Source: an uncultured Treponema sp. (lineage in GTDB: Bacteria; Spirochaetota; Spirochaetia; Treponematales; Treponemataceae). From it: a stretch of DNA of 64,000 nt. Positions 1 to 6,560 of this stretch are shown in pieces (position 1 is the stretch's first letter; every line of letters starts with the position of its first letter). The stretch spans positions 20,077-84,076 of the forward strand of contig CAMVJE010000002.1 in NCBI GenBank assembly GCA_947167745.1, in the 5' to 3' direction. The notes beneath the pieces were generated by a model. It saw nothing but the letters and a program-made list of their open reading frames with translations. It did no database searches and was not told the origin of the DNA. A program made the position numbers and the translations under genes.

Positions 1-26
1 ATATAACAAACGAAAGGAGAAATTTT

Positions 27-1274
27 ATGAAAAAAAAGCAGATTGAAAAAGTCAGGGAAGAATTTGAGCGCATTGATTTGAGCCGCTACCACATTCTCAC
101 CTACGACGAGCTTTTAAAAGTGAACGGCGGGAGCGGAAACGATTCGGATGACAGCGATGACGAAGCGGTAGAAAGCGAGAGCGAAGAGACTTCGGACGAA
201 GGAGCAGAAACTGCGACCGAAAGCACGACTGGCGAAGAGGGCGTGGGCGAGCCGAGTGCCGACCCAACGAGCGAAAGCACTTCGAGCGGAACTAGCTCGG
301 AGTCGGAAAGTGGCGGTCATGAAATAGAGAACACTGTCGAAGCAGTGGCGAACGCCGAGGTCGGCGACACGCTCACCCGCGATGACGGAACGCAAGTGAC
401 GATTACGGAAGGGGACATCACTTGGGCGCAGGAGCATTGCGACTCATACGGCAAGGACAGCGAGGAAGAAAAAGAGGAATCGCCCACAAAAGAAAGCGAC
501 TTGCCGAGTGCGGAAGAGGCTGACTGCTCAAAAACCGAGCAGGAAGAGGGCGGAAGCCGCAGGATAGAGAACAGTGACGAAGCGGTGGCGAACGCAAAGC
601 CCGGCGACACTCTTGTTCGCGATGACGGAACGGTCGTCACGCTAAAAGAGATAGACATTGAACAGGCGCAGGAGAAACTCGGTATTGGGGAGCATAAGGA
701 AGATGAGAAAAGCCCCTCAAAAGAAGGGGAGCTTGCTGAGAAATCTTCTGGTGAGAATAAGAACACAAAAGGCGAGAACGCAGCCGAAGAACGCGCTTAT
801 ATAAACAGCAAGCTTGATACTCCGAAAGGGAATAATGTTGCTGGCACTACAGTTGATTTGTTGAATAATACTAGTACCTGTACTGGAGTTGCAGGGGAAC
901 TTGCCGCACAAGCCGCAAAAACAAATTTAATTGACGCGCCTGTTCTGAATGAGTTTGCAGGGAATATGTCAAAACTAGGAAATGCCGTGGTTGTCGTAGA
1001 TTTTGCTTATACATCATATCAAAATGCAAAAGCGTACCAAAACGGTGAGATGTCCTATTGGCAGAGTGCTTACAACACTTATTCTCATGTAATTTCTGTG
1101 ACGGCTGGGGCTAGAGTTGGTGCTACCATAGCTGGATGTGGTTCTACAGGAACTTTTGGTATAGGAGCTGTTCCTGCTATTATGGGAGGTGCTGTAGCTG
1201 GTGCTGCAATAACCGCCGGATGTGAAATTGCGTTTGATTGGCTTGAAGAACAGATCTGGGGAGAGGCAAAATGA
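27..1274 (+). CDS. Double-glycine-leader, bacteriocin-like secreted precursor
   Basis: 415 residues behind a good ribosome site (aaaggag). Residues 1-35 form a bacteriocin-type leader ending in TYDELLKVNGG, the signal normally cut after GG by a C39-peptidase ABC exporter. An acidic, Ser/Glu/Asp-rich linker follows. It holds two copies of a ~39-residue unit (about 100-137 and 180-218; core GDTL-RDDGT-VT). The C-terminal ~150 residues differ in character: hydrophobic and rich in Gly/Ala with GxxxG-like spacing, as in membrane-active bacteriocins, ending in FDWLEEQIWGEAK. The DNA is visibly GC-rich up to about base 760 and AT-richer after it, so the gene looks chimeric. Its stop overlaps the next start (ATGA), coupling it to a likely immunity gene. 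Export by the C39 route and membrane-active killing are inferences; no exporter lies in this window. Confidence 0.7.
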   Translation: MKKKQIEKVREEFERIDLSRYHILTYDELLKVNGGSGNDSDDSDDEAVESESEETSDEGAETATESTTGEEGVGEPSADPTSESTSSGTSSESESGGHEIENTVEAVANAEVGDTLTRDDGTQVTITEGDITWAQEHCDSYGKDSEEEKEESPTKESDLPSAEEADCSKTEQEEGGSRRIENSDEAVANAKPGDTLVRDDGTVVTLKEIDIEQAQEKLGIGEHKEDEKSPSKEGELAEKSSGENKNTKGENAAEERAYINSKLDTPKGNNVAGTTVDLLNNTSTCTGVAGELAAQAAKTNLIDAPVLNEFAGNMSKLGNAVVVVDFAYTSYQNAKAYQNGEMSYWQSAYNTYSHVISVTAGARVGATIAGCGSTGTFGIGAVPAIMGGAVAGAAITAGCEIAFDWLEEQIWGEAK

Positions 1275-1777
1275 AAAGAATCAGGCCGATAATTCTTGTA
1301 ATTGAGTTTTCTATACTTTCGTTGTTTTTTATAGTCGTACTGTTACTTTCATGGAAAGATATGACTGTTTTCAGGAAGCTCCTATTAGGTATAAGTCCTT
1401 GTATAGTCCTTTTTTTAGGATTTACAAAAAAAATAGAATATTATGAAGAGTATTTTTGTATTTTTTCAGGTCAGTTTAAAAGAAAGATAAAATATGAGGA
1501 CATTATAAGGATTTATAGCTCGTCAAATCCTGGCGGCTACTGGGTGCAAATCTGTGACGACCGAATACGAAAATACATGCTGTATTATCCTTATGAACGA
1601 AAAAAAATGCGGGCATTCTTTGACACGATAAAAAAGGCGAATCCTGCTGTTCAGATTGATGTGTGGTGGTATCAGAAGCAGCCTCGCGCAACGATTCTTA
1701 AGACAGCGTTCAAATTCTGCCTTTTTGTGCTGATTGTGCTGCTCGCCGATTTTCTTTTGCACATATTCAAAAAGTAA
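1271..1777 (+). CDS. Putative immunity membrane protein with PH-like domain
   Basis: 168 residues. Two membrane helices lie at about 8-30 and 37-52. A soluble middle resembling a small bacterial PH-like beta domain (about 55-130) follows, then WWYQKQPRATILK and a C-terminal membrane helix ending HIFKK. It starts inside the stop of the GG-leader precursor (ATGA), the usual arrangement of a toxin and its immunity gene. Close relatives are encoded at 3181-3681 and 8139-8648, with a more diverged one at 2463-3008. In each case the gene directly follows a copy of the precursor's C-terminal tail. The immunity role is inferred from this context only; I do not recognise a named family. Confidence 0.6.
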   Translation: MKRIRPIILVIEFSILSLFFIVVLLLSWKDMTVFRKLLLGISPCIVLFLGFTKKIEYYEEYFCIFSGQFKRKIKYEDIIRIYSSSNPGGYWVQICDDRIRKYMLYYPYERKKMRAFFDTIKKANPAVQIDVWWYQKQPRATILKTAFKFCLFVLIVLLADFLLHIFKK

Positions 1778-1845
1778 ACCGTGTTAAGCGTCATTATAGA
1801 TTTGTTGGTTTATAAAAAGATTATAAAAAAGGAGAAATTGTATGA
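1682..1845 (+). repeat. Direct repeat, copy 1: immunity gene 3' end plus downstream leader
   Basis: This stretch covers the last ~95 bases of the immunity gene and ~68 bases after it, up to a ribosome site and ATG. It is nearly identical to 3586-3749 and, for its first ~130 bases, to 8553-8683. Differences are single bases, such as agcgtc here against agcggc in the other copies. Such tracts could serve as crossover points for exchanging cassettes. Confidence 0.85.
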
Positions 1846-2081
1846 ACGGAAATTCAAAAACAACACAAGGATTTCTTATAATGTTACTGTTCATACTATA
1901 TTTCATGTTGTGCTCGATACGCATGATTCTAGTCGGACTCGGGAAAGCAAAAGACCCGATTCGGAATATAGCGCAGAAGTCAAAACGCGCGTTGGTGATG
2001 GGGATTATCGGACTCGTGATTTTCTCGCTTGCCTTCATTGCGGTAACTGGACTATTGATTTTCATGCTATTCCATTTATAA
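1842..2081 (+). CDS. Small two-helix membrane protein, copy 1 of 3
   Basis: 79 residues with two hydrophobic helices (about 10-30 and 53-76). They are joined by a basic loop with the motif SIRMILVGLGKAKDPIR. The ribosome site aaaaggag stands 8 bases ahead of ATG and lies within the repeat that follows the immunity gene. Paralogues are at 2093-2293 and 4609-4848, sharing the R-x-I/V-L-V/I-GLGK-KDP loop. No function is recognised. The position among effector/immunity modules suggests an accessory or immunity role, which is inference. Confidence 0.6.
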   Translation: MNGNSKTTQGFLIMLLFILYFMLCSIRMILVGLGKAKDPIRNIAQKSKRALVMGIIGLVIFSLAFIAVTGLLIFMLFHL

Positions 2082-2092
2082 AGGGGGGGGGG

Positions 2093-2293
2093 ATGAATCG
2101 AGAAATACTTATTCTTTTTTTCTTCGGAATTTGCCTGCTGATTGTGTCAATACGGGCAATTCTGGTCGGACTCGGGAAAGCAGAAGACCCAATCAGGCAC
2201 ATGAAGCAGAAGTCTGTAAAAATGCTGATTCAGGGAATCGGCGGGCTTGTGATTTTGATTTGCACTTCCGTATATATAGTATCGCATTGGTAA
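2093..2293 (+). CDS. Small two-helix membrane protein, copy 2 of 3
   Basis: 66 residues, starting 11 bases after the previous stop behind a run of ten G's that supplies a ribosome site. It has the same layout as 1842-2081: one helix, the loop SIRAILVGLGKAEDPIR, then a second helix. The N-terminus is shorter than in the other two copies. The G-run immediately before the start could vary in length and tune translation. An upstream in-frame extension exists but ignores this ribosome site, so I reject it. Confidence 0.55.
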   Translation: MNREILILFFFGICLLIVSIRAILVGLGKAEDPIRHMKQKSVKMLIQGIGGLVILICTSVYIVSHW

Positions 2294-2310
2294 TAACGGA
2301 GGAATTCTTT

Positions 2311-2457
2311 TTGTGTGTGGCTGTTACTACAGCCGCTACGGCTTCAACTTTTGGACTTGCTTCTGTTCCTGGGCTTGCGGCTGGAATAGTTGGCGGTTCA
2401 TCGGCATATAAAGCTTGCGAAATATTTTTTGATTTTGTTGAGGAACAAATATGGTAG
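2311..2457 (+). pseudogene. Orphan C-terminal remnant of a GG-leader effector
   Basis: 48 residues from a TTG codon preceded by ggagg at good spacing (2298-2302). The product is a Gly/Ala-rich hydrophobic stretch (TFGLASVPGLAAGIVGG) ending in FFDFVEEQIW. It aligns with the end of the precursor at 27-1274 (TFGIGAVPAIMGGAVAG ... FDWLEEQIWGEAK), but a TAG replaces the final GEAK. The leader, linker and repeats are missing. It sits directly before an immunity-like gene. It is either a displaced effector tail or a small translated ORF; I cannot tell which. Confidence 0.55.
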
Positions 2458-2462
2458 GCGAA

Positions 2463-3008
2463 ATGAAAACGCTTCGCTCAACAGTTACTGTCATATTTGC
2501 GCTGATGTTTGACACGCTCTTTTTGATTGCATTAATCTTGCAGATTCTAAAAGGTGGTCTCGGTTATTTTGCGATTTTTGGCGGTGCTTTGATTGGAGTT
2601 ATTTTCTCAATTCTTGCATTTGCAAACAGGGTGGAATGTAACGAAGATGAAGGATACTTTGTGATTTGCACATGGCGCACAAAAGTCAAGATTGACTTTA
2701 AAGCTGTCACATTGATTACGACGAATACTTATTTTGCCGCAAAGTTTGGTGGATACGGCATAAAAACCTATGGAAACCGTGAGTTTGTTGTGGCAATGCC
2801 ACTTGAATACAGAAAAATGCGGAAATTCTTTGAGATGATTGAAAAAGTGAATTCTGGCGTGGAATTTGATGTCTGGTGGTATAAAAAGCCCCGTTTTGAA
2901 GTGGTGAAAACTGTCGGGCGATGGGTTCTCCTTATTTTGTTGCTGCTTGCGGTTTCTTTTTGGGCAGAGTCTATGGGAGTTTATATTCCTTTTTTTACAA
3001 GAAAATAA
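2463..3008 (+). CDS. Diverged immunity-like membrane protein
   Basis: 181 residues from the ATG that aligns with the starts of its relatives (MKTLRS here, MKRIRS elsewhere); an ATG 12 bases earlier is possible. Two N-terminal helices (about 8-30 and 33-52), a PH-like middle, then FDVWWYKKPRFEVVKTVG and a C-terminal helix. The WWYKK block and layout match the immunity-like proteins at 1271-1777, 3181-3681 and 8139-8648. The last ~40 residues are unrelated to their shared ending, so it escaped the repeat-driven homogenisation seen in the others. It probably protects against a different effector tail; this is inference. Confidence 0.55.
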   Translation: MKTLRSTVTVIFALMFDTLFLIALILQILKGGLGYFAIFGGALIGVIFSILAFANRVECNEDEGYFVICTWRTKVKIDFKAVTLITTNTYFAAKFGGYGIKTYGNREFVVAMPLEYRKMRKFFEMIEKVNSGVEFDVWWYKKPRFEVVKTVGRWVLLILLLLAVSFWAESMGVYIPFFTRK

Positions 3009-3052
3009 ACGCAATTTTAAGTGGAAAAATCAAATAACACAGAGGTGGTAAT

Positions 3053-3184
3053 ATGAAAAAAGTACTATTCATCCCTCAGCACGATGAGTCGGATTGCGGA
3101 GTTGCTGCTTCTGCGGTAACATCTGAGGGGGTTGACTGGCTGTTTGACAAACTTGAAGAAAAAATTTGGGGGGAAGCAAAATGA
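3053..3184 (+). CDS. Chimeric mini-ORF: C39-exporter start joined to effector tail
   Basis: 43 residues after agaggtgg. The first ~18 (MKKVLFIPQHDESDCGVA) look like the start of a C39-peptidase ABC exporter, where the cysteine of the Q-D/E-DCG motif is the catalytic nucleophile. The rest (VDWLFDKLEEKIWGEAK) is the effector C-terminal tail. The ORF ends in ATGA, overlapping the next immunity-like gene as in the intact module. It appears to be a recombination product that removed the bodies of both genes. It is too short for an enzyme; whether it is translated is unknown. Confidence 0.6.
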   Translation: MKKVLFIPQHDESDCGVAASAVTSEGVDWLFDKLEEKIWGEAK

Positions 3185-3681
3185 AGAGAATTCGCTCCAA
3201 TTTTACGATAACAGTTTTTTTGCTGCTTTCTGCTTTTTTTATTTTCGGATTGGTCGCTTTTTGGGAAGATGCAAGCATCCTTCGGAGAATACAACTTGCT
3301 TCGCTCGCCGCGATATTTCCATATATAAGCCTTACAGCAAAGGTGGAATATCAAGAAGATTCTTTGTGCCATTTTGTATTGTGGAAGCACAAAAATGTTT
3401 CTTATGCTGACATAGCAAGAATCTGTTGCTCAACTGCTATTGGGGTATATTGGCTGATAACCTATGACAACGAAAAATACGGCTTGTATTTTCCCTTTGG
3501 ACACAAGAAAATGCGGAAACTGTTTGAGACAATAGAGAATTACAATCCTAATGTCCAAATCGATGTCTGGTGGTATAAAAAGCAACCTCGCGCAACGATT
3601 CTTAAGACAGCGTTCAAATTCTGCCTTTTTGTGCTGATTGTGCTGCTCGCCGATTTTCTTTTGCACATATTCAAAAAGTAA
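3181..3681 (+). CDS. Putative immunity membrane protein, paralogue 3
   Basis: 166 residues, starting at MKRIRSNFTIT in an ATGA overlap with the chimeric mini-ORF; an earlier ATG 15 bases upstream is in frame but less likely. Two N-terminal helices, a PH-like middle domain, the block VQIDVWWYKKQPRATILK, then a C-terminal helix ending HIFKK. Its last ~45 codons are identical in DNA to those of 8139-8648 and, for the final ~30, nearly identical to those of 1271-1777. The N-terminal two thirds differ. This fits specificity in the front and a homogenised shared end. Confidence 0.6.
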   Translation: MKRIRSNFTITVFLLLSAFFIFGLVAFWEDASILRRIQLASLAAIFPYISLTAKVEYQEDSLCHFVLWKHKNVSYADIARICCSTAIGVYWLITYDNEKYGLYFPFGHKKMRKLFETIENYNPNVQIDVWWYKKQPRATILKTAFKFCLFVLIVLLADFLLHIFKK

Positions 3682-3749
3682 ACCGTGTTAAGCGGCATTA
3701 TAGATTTGTTGGTTTATAAAAAGATTATAAATAAGGAGAAATTTTATGA
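3547..3749 (+). repeat. Direct repeat, copy 2 (170 bp identical to 8514-8683)
   Basis: Bases 3547-3716 match 8514-8683 with no difference that I can see. They cover the end of the immunity gene and the bases after its stop. Bases 3586-3749 also match 1682-1845 with few changes, through to a ribosome site and ATG. Copies 2 and 3 lie in direct orientation about 5 kb apart. Confidence 0.85.
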
Positions 3750-3772
3750 AATTGGTACAGGTTATAACTTAA
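3746..3772 (+). pseudogene. Remnant start of an effector or small gene
   Basis: The ribosome site and ATG (aaggagaaattttatgaaa) are the same as those of the GG-leader precursor at base 27. The frame closes after eight codons (MKLVQVIT). It looks like a truncated gene start left when a module was lost. Confidence 0.4.
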
Positions 3773-3792
3773 TAAACTAACGGGGATAAATC

Positions 3793-4305
3793 ATGAAAAA
3801 CAATCTTTCATCACATTATCTATTGAACCGCTACAGCTATTGTCTCTACTTTCTCGCGTGCGCCGTTTTTCTAGCCCGACTGAAATTGAGCGGCTGGGTT
3901 TTCGTGAAGGACGAAATTGTGTCGTTCGGAATAATCACCTTTTTCTACCTCCTTTGGATTTTCGTCTACGGAACTTTCCATTTTCGGGAACAGGCAAAAG
4001 TTTCAAGAGTGGATTACCAGACCCTAAAATTTGCTAAAGGAGCGCGGATTGCCGAAATCACAAAATCCGACATCGCGCAGATTTACATTCAAAAAATCAC
4101 CAATGCGAAAATGCGTGGTTTGCGGTATAAAGTTCTTGTGATAACAAAAGACGGTGAGAAATTCAGGTTCACTTATGTTTCTCGGGTGTCAAACTCCGCT
4201 TCAACGGATTTAGTTGATGATTTTCTTTCTGAAACGGAGAATTTTTGGGGCTTGGGAGACAGAAGCATCATGCAATTATCACCCGATGTTTTCTTTTGCA
4301 ATTAA
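3793..4305 (+). CDS. Membrane protein with PH-like domain, possible immunity protein
   Basis: 170 residues. Two membrane helices lie at about 14-32 and 44-61. A soluble beta-rich part (about 70-145) then contains ITKSDIAQIYIQKITN and YKVLVITKDGEKFRF, which resembles a bacterial PH-like fold. It shares layout but not clear sequence with the other immunity-like proteins and lacks the WWYKK ending. No effector tail precedes it. Function is unknown; the immunity role is an inference from layout and place. Confidence 0.45.
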   Translation: MKNNLSSHYLLNRYSYCLYFLACAVFLARLKLSGWVFVKDEIVSFGIITFFYLLWIFVYGTFHFREQAKVSRVDYQTLKFAKGARIAEITKSDIAQIYIQKITNAKMRGLRYKVLVITKDGEKFRFTYVSRVSNSASTDLVDDFLSETENFWGLGDRSIMQLSPDVFFCN

Positions 4306-4608
4306 AGAGGTGGAAATAAATCCATGATTCTAGATTTCTTAAATTCCGTAAATCCAAAAATATGACAGTCCCATAAGGGGCGTTTGACAGTACCAAAAGG
4401 GTGATATGGTACTGTCAAACAGGTGCTTTAGTACTGTCATATTCGACCGAACGGTAACATGTGCATAAGAATTTTTGGCAATTTTCGCAGAACCTCAATT
4501 TATGTTTTTCTTTTCGTGTTATGATTGTAGGGGGCGCGAAAGCGATTTGCCGTCTGCGGAAGACACGGAAAAATTTTGCTAAGCAAAAAGGAGTTCTAAA
4601 AAGAAAAA
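4306..4608. other. Gene-free gap carrying nested inverted repeats
   Basis: About 300 bases between two island genes. The only clear structure is the nested inverted repeat at 4360-4442. The rest shows no convincing ORF. A ribosome-like aaaggag stands just before the next gene at 4609. Confidence 0.5.
4360..4442. repeat. Nested inverted repeats built on TGACAGTA
   Basis: The inner arms are a perfect 13-bp pair (gtttgacagtacc at 4382-4394, ggtactgtcaaac at 4408-4420) around a 13-base loop. Outer 10-bp arms lie at 4360-4369 (atatgacagt) and 4433-4442 (actgtcatat). The core tgacagt thus occurs four times, two per strand. No T-run follows, so it is a poor terminator. It could be a small mobile palindromic element, a regulator site or a structured RNA. 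Confidence 0.75.
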
Positions 4609-4848
4609 ATGAGTCCAAAAACGAGAGGAATATTAGGATTTCTCATAATGCTGTTGTTCATAATAGATTTCATATTCGGTTCGATACGCATGGTGTTAAT
4701 CGGGCTTGGGAAAGTGAAAGACCCACGCCTGCGCACAAAGCAGAAATCTAAAGGCGCAGTAGTTAAAGGAATAATCGGTCTTGTGATTTTTTCAGTTGCC
4801 TTCATGGTTGTGGCGGCGATATTGATATATGGCATTTTTTATGTATAA
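4609..4848 (+). CDS. Small two-helix membrane protein, copy 3 of 3
   Basis: 79 residues, same length and layout as 1842-2081. Helix one, the basic loop SIRMVLIGLGKVKDPRLR, then helix two (IIGLVIFSVAFMVVAAILI). The ribosome site is aaaaggag. Sequence identity to copy 1 is high across the whole length. It opens a second stretch of small membrane genes (4609-5648). Function unknown. Confidence 0.55.
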   Translation: MSPKTRGILGFLIMLLFIIDFIFGSIRMVLIGLGKVKDPRLRTKQKSKGAVVKGIIGLVIFSVAFMVVAAILIYGIFYV

Positions 4849-4860
4849 GAAGATAAAAAT

Positions 4861-4971
4861 ATGAAAGATGGTGGAGCAATAATATTTTGGATTTTTGGGT
4901 TACTTGTTTCTTTGCAATTTATCGCGAATTATATAATTGATCCATACATAAAAAACAAAGGAGAAAAGTGA
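4861..4971 (+). CDS. Small single-helix membrane peptide
   Basis: 36 residues, starting 12 bases after the previous stop. There is one hydrophobic helix (IIFWIFGLLVSLQFIANYII) and a basic tail. It ends one base before the next gene, and its last codons carry that gene's ribosome site (aaaggag). The tight packing supports translation. No family is recognised. Confidence 0.4.
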   Translation: MKDGGAIIFWIFGLLVSLQFIANYIIDPYIKNKGEK

Positions 4972-4972
4972 C

Positions 4973-5152
4973 ATGATAGATTGGTTTGCAATCTCCATGG
5001 GATTTATTTCTCTTCTATCTGGTATTTGTGTAAAGAAGATAGATTGGAAAGAAAAACTAACTGAAGGGCAATTGAGAAGAAAAAGAAAAATACTTATAGG
5101 TATTAGTATAGTTCTTTTTCTTTGCGCGACAGGTAAATATTTTCTGATATGA
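4973..5152 (+). CDS. Small two-helix membrane protein
   Basis: 59 residues starting one base after the previous stop, with ribosome site aaaggag inside that gene. Helices lie at about 4-20 and 40-58, with a basic middle (KKIDWKEKLTEGQLRRKRK). No family is recognised. It may be an accessory or immunity peptide of the island, by position only. Confidence 0.45.
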   Translation: MIDWFAISMGFISLLSGICVKKIDWKEKLTEGQLRRKRKILIGISIVLFLCATGKYFLI

Positions 5153-5179
5153 AATTAATTAAAAAAAGGAGTGAAAACT

Positions 5180-5266
5180 ATGAAAAAAACGCCATGTGTT
5201 CCTCAGCACGACGAGTCTGACTTAGGTGGGAGCATAGACTTAAGACTTGGGGGACATCGTGATTAA
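5180..5266 (+). pseudogene. Second C39-exporter-start fragment
   Basis: 28 residues behind aaaaaggag. It begins MKKTPCVPQHDESD, matching the exporter-like start at 3053 (FIPQHDESDCG), but runs out of the motif just before the catalytic cysteine: DLGG replaces DCGV. Its end overlaps the next gene's start, so translation may be coupled. It is a second, independent scar of a C39-type gene start in the island. Confidence 0.5.
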
Positions 5267-5648
5267 CAAAAAGCATTTGCTGAAATTGATGCTGGTTTTT
5301 CTCGTCATTGATATTATCCTCTGCCCGATTGTGACTTTCACGGATTCGGGAATCTCTTTTCTTGAGTCTGCGGCTATTTCTGCTTTTGGACTCGTCGGAT
5401 TCCTCTTTTTCTTTTTCATATTGTGGGCATTATTCAATGCGGAATTTTATTCTGCCTTTTCGGGAAATGCGATTGTCCAACTGATAGGAACTTTTATCGG
5501 ACTGATAGGATGCGCGATTAAACTTCATGAAGGAACGGAATATTTGATGGGCTTTGCCGTCCTGATTCCGCTCTTTTCCAATGCCGTGATATGGGAATAT
5601 TTCCCGCAGTTTTATTTAAAAGATTATAAAAAAGACAAAGAAAAATAA
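5259..5648 (+). CDS. Polytopic small membrane protein
   Basis: 129 residues from a GTG at 5259 that follows a G-rich ribosome site (cttggggga); a TTG at 5247 is the alternative. Four likely membrane helices (about 8-26, 35-58, 68-86, 96-113) and a short basic tail. It overlaps the exporter-start fragment by eight bases. No family is recognised. Confidence 0.5.
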   Translation: MINKKHLLKLMLVFLVIDIILCPIVTFTDSGISFLESAAISAFGLVGFLFFFFILWALFNAEFYSAFSGNAIVQLIGTFIGLIGCAIKLHEGTEYLMGFAVLIPLFSNAVIWEYFPQFYLKDYKKDKEK

Positions 5649-5661
5649 GGAAAAGAAGCCG

Positions 5662-6072
5662 ATGAAAAAAATAATTTGCGTTTTATTCTGCCTTTTAGTC
5701 AGTTGCCTATTAATTTCTGCAGAAAACAAGACATTAAAAATAAAGTTTATGCCTTATTCAGATTTTGAGCGTGACACATCTTTCATTGAGAATGCGGAAT
5801 TTTCGAGGTATACCGGTGTTGTGAAATCGCTGGAAAAAGCGAGAAAAGCATTTTCGTGGGAAATTCCAAAGACTGGCATAATGGAAGGGGAATATCATTT
5901 ACTGATATATGAAGATAATACTTGTATCGCTGCCTACGATATTGTCAACGATAACTATGTGTATAATAAGACAAGAGGTTGCTTTCAGAAAATTCCCAAT
6001 ATTTTGGACAGAGTGCGGGCGATTTTGTTTGTTGAGTATTTAAAAAGTGATAAGAATATTTCTTATTTTTAA
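5662..6072 (+). CDS. Secreted protein of unknown function
   Basis: 136 residues. The N-terminus is a Sec-type signal (a Lys pair, a hydrophobic core to about residue 19, then SAEN). An alternative lipobox-like LVSC lies at about residue 15. The mature part is a mixed alpha/beta domain with no motif that I recognise. It lies 13 bases after the previous gene and before the second GG-leader precursor. Confidence 0.5.
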   Translation: MKKIICVLFCLLVSCLLISAENKTLKIKFMPYSDFERDTSFIENAEFSRYTGVVKSLEKARKAFSWEIPKTGIMEGEYHLLIYEDNTCIAAYDIVNDNYVYNKTRGCFQKIPNILDRVRAILFVEYLKSDKNISYF

Positions 6073-6124
6073 GTGTTATGCTTATGGGTGGCGCAAAACA
6101 AAATAAAAAAGGAGAAGAAATTTT

Positions 6125-6541
6125 ATGAAAAAGAAGCAGCTTGAAAAAGTCAGGAAAGAATTTGAAAGCATGGATTTGAGCCACTATCATATTCTGACAT
6201 ACGACGAGCTTTTAAAAGTGAACGGCGGAAGCGGAAACGACTCGGATGACAACGATGACGAAGAATCAGAAGACAATGACAAGAGCGATGGACTTTCTGG
6301 CGCAAAGTTCTATGTTCAGGGAGGAGCAGATATTGCACCAATGTTTCAATTTGGTGGTGAATATTCAAAGGAAATCATTCATGCGACACCTTTTGATTTA
6401 CCATCTTATGATTATGAATTTAAACCTATTGCCGATGTAAATACAACAGGAAATCTTACATTTCCTTTAGGAGGATTTGGTAGTATCACAATTAATACGG
6501 CTGAGACGATTGATTTCTTCACAAAGGCTTTTGACTTTTAA
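6125..6541 (+). CDS. Second double-glycine-leader precursor
   Basis: 138 residues. The leader (residues 1-35, ending TYDELLKVNGG) and the acidic start of the linker (SGNDSDDNDDEESEDND) nearly copy those of the 415-residue precursor at 27-1274. The cargo is unrelated: about 85 residues with FYVQGGADIAPMFQFGG and a Gly/Phe-rich end, with none of the repeat units and no WLEEKIWGEAK tail. The C39-type exporter that handles one should handle both. Two RDD-like membrane proteins follow directly and may be its immunity or accessory proteins (inference). Confidence 0.65.
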   Translation: MKKKQLEKVRKEFESMDLSHYHILTYDELLKVNGGSGNDSDDNDDEESEDNDKSDGLSGAKFYVQGGADIAPMFQFGGEYSKEIIHATPFDLPSYDYEFKPIADVNTTGNLTFPLGGFGSITINTAETIDFFTKAFDF

Positions 6542-6560
6542 GTTAAAAATTAGGAGAACT

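Noticed and set aside
114..766. Two minus-strand ORFs (107 and 149 residues) opposite the first precursor
   Set aside because: They mirror the GC-rich acidic linker; their Ser/Phe/Arg-rich products have no ribosome site or homology sense.
1781..2293. A 170-residue plus-strand frame ending at 2293
   Set aside because: Only its last 66 codons make sense, matching the small membrane protein family with its own start at 2093; the front is out-of-frame reading of 1842-2081.
2131..2310. N-terminal extension of the remnant at 2311
   Set aside because: It overlaps 2093-2293 in another frame, and the TTG at 2311 has its own ribosome site.
4461..4751. A 96-residue frame across the gene-free gap
   Set aside because: It runs through 4609-4848 in a different frame and resembles no protein; the paralogue in the other frame is clearly real.
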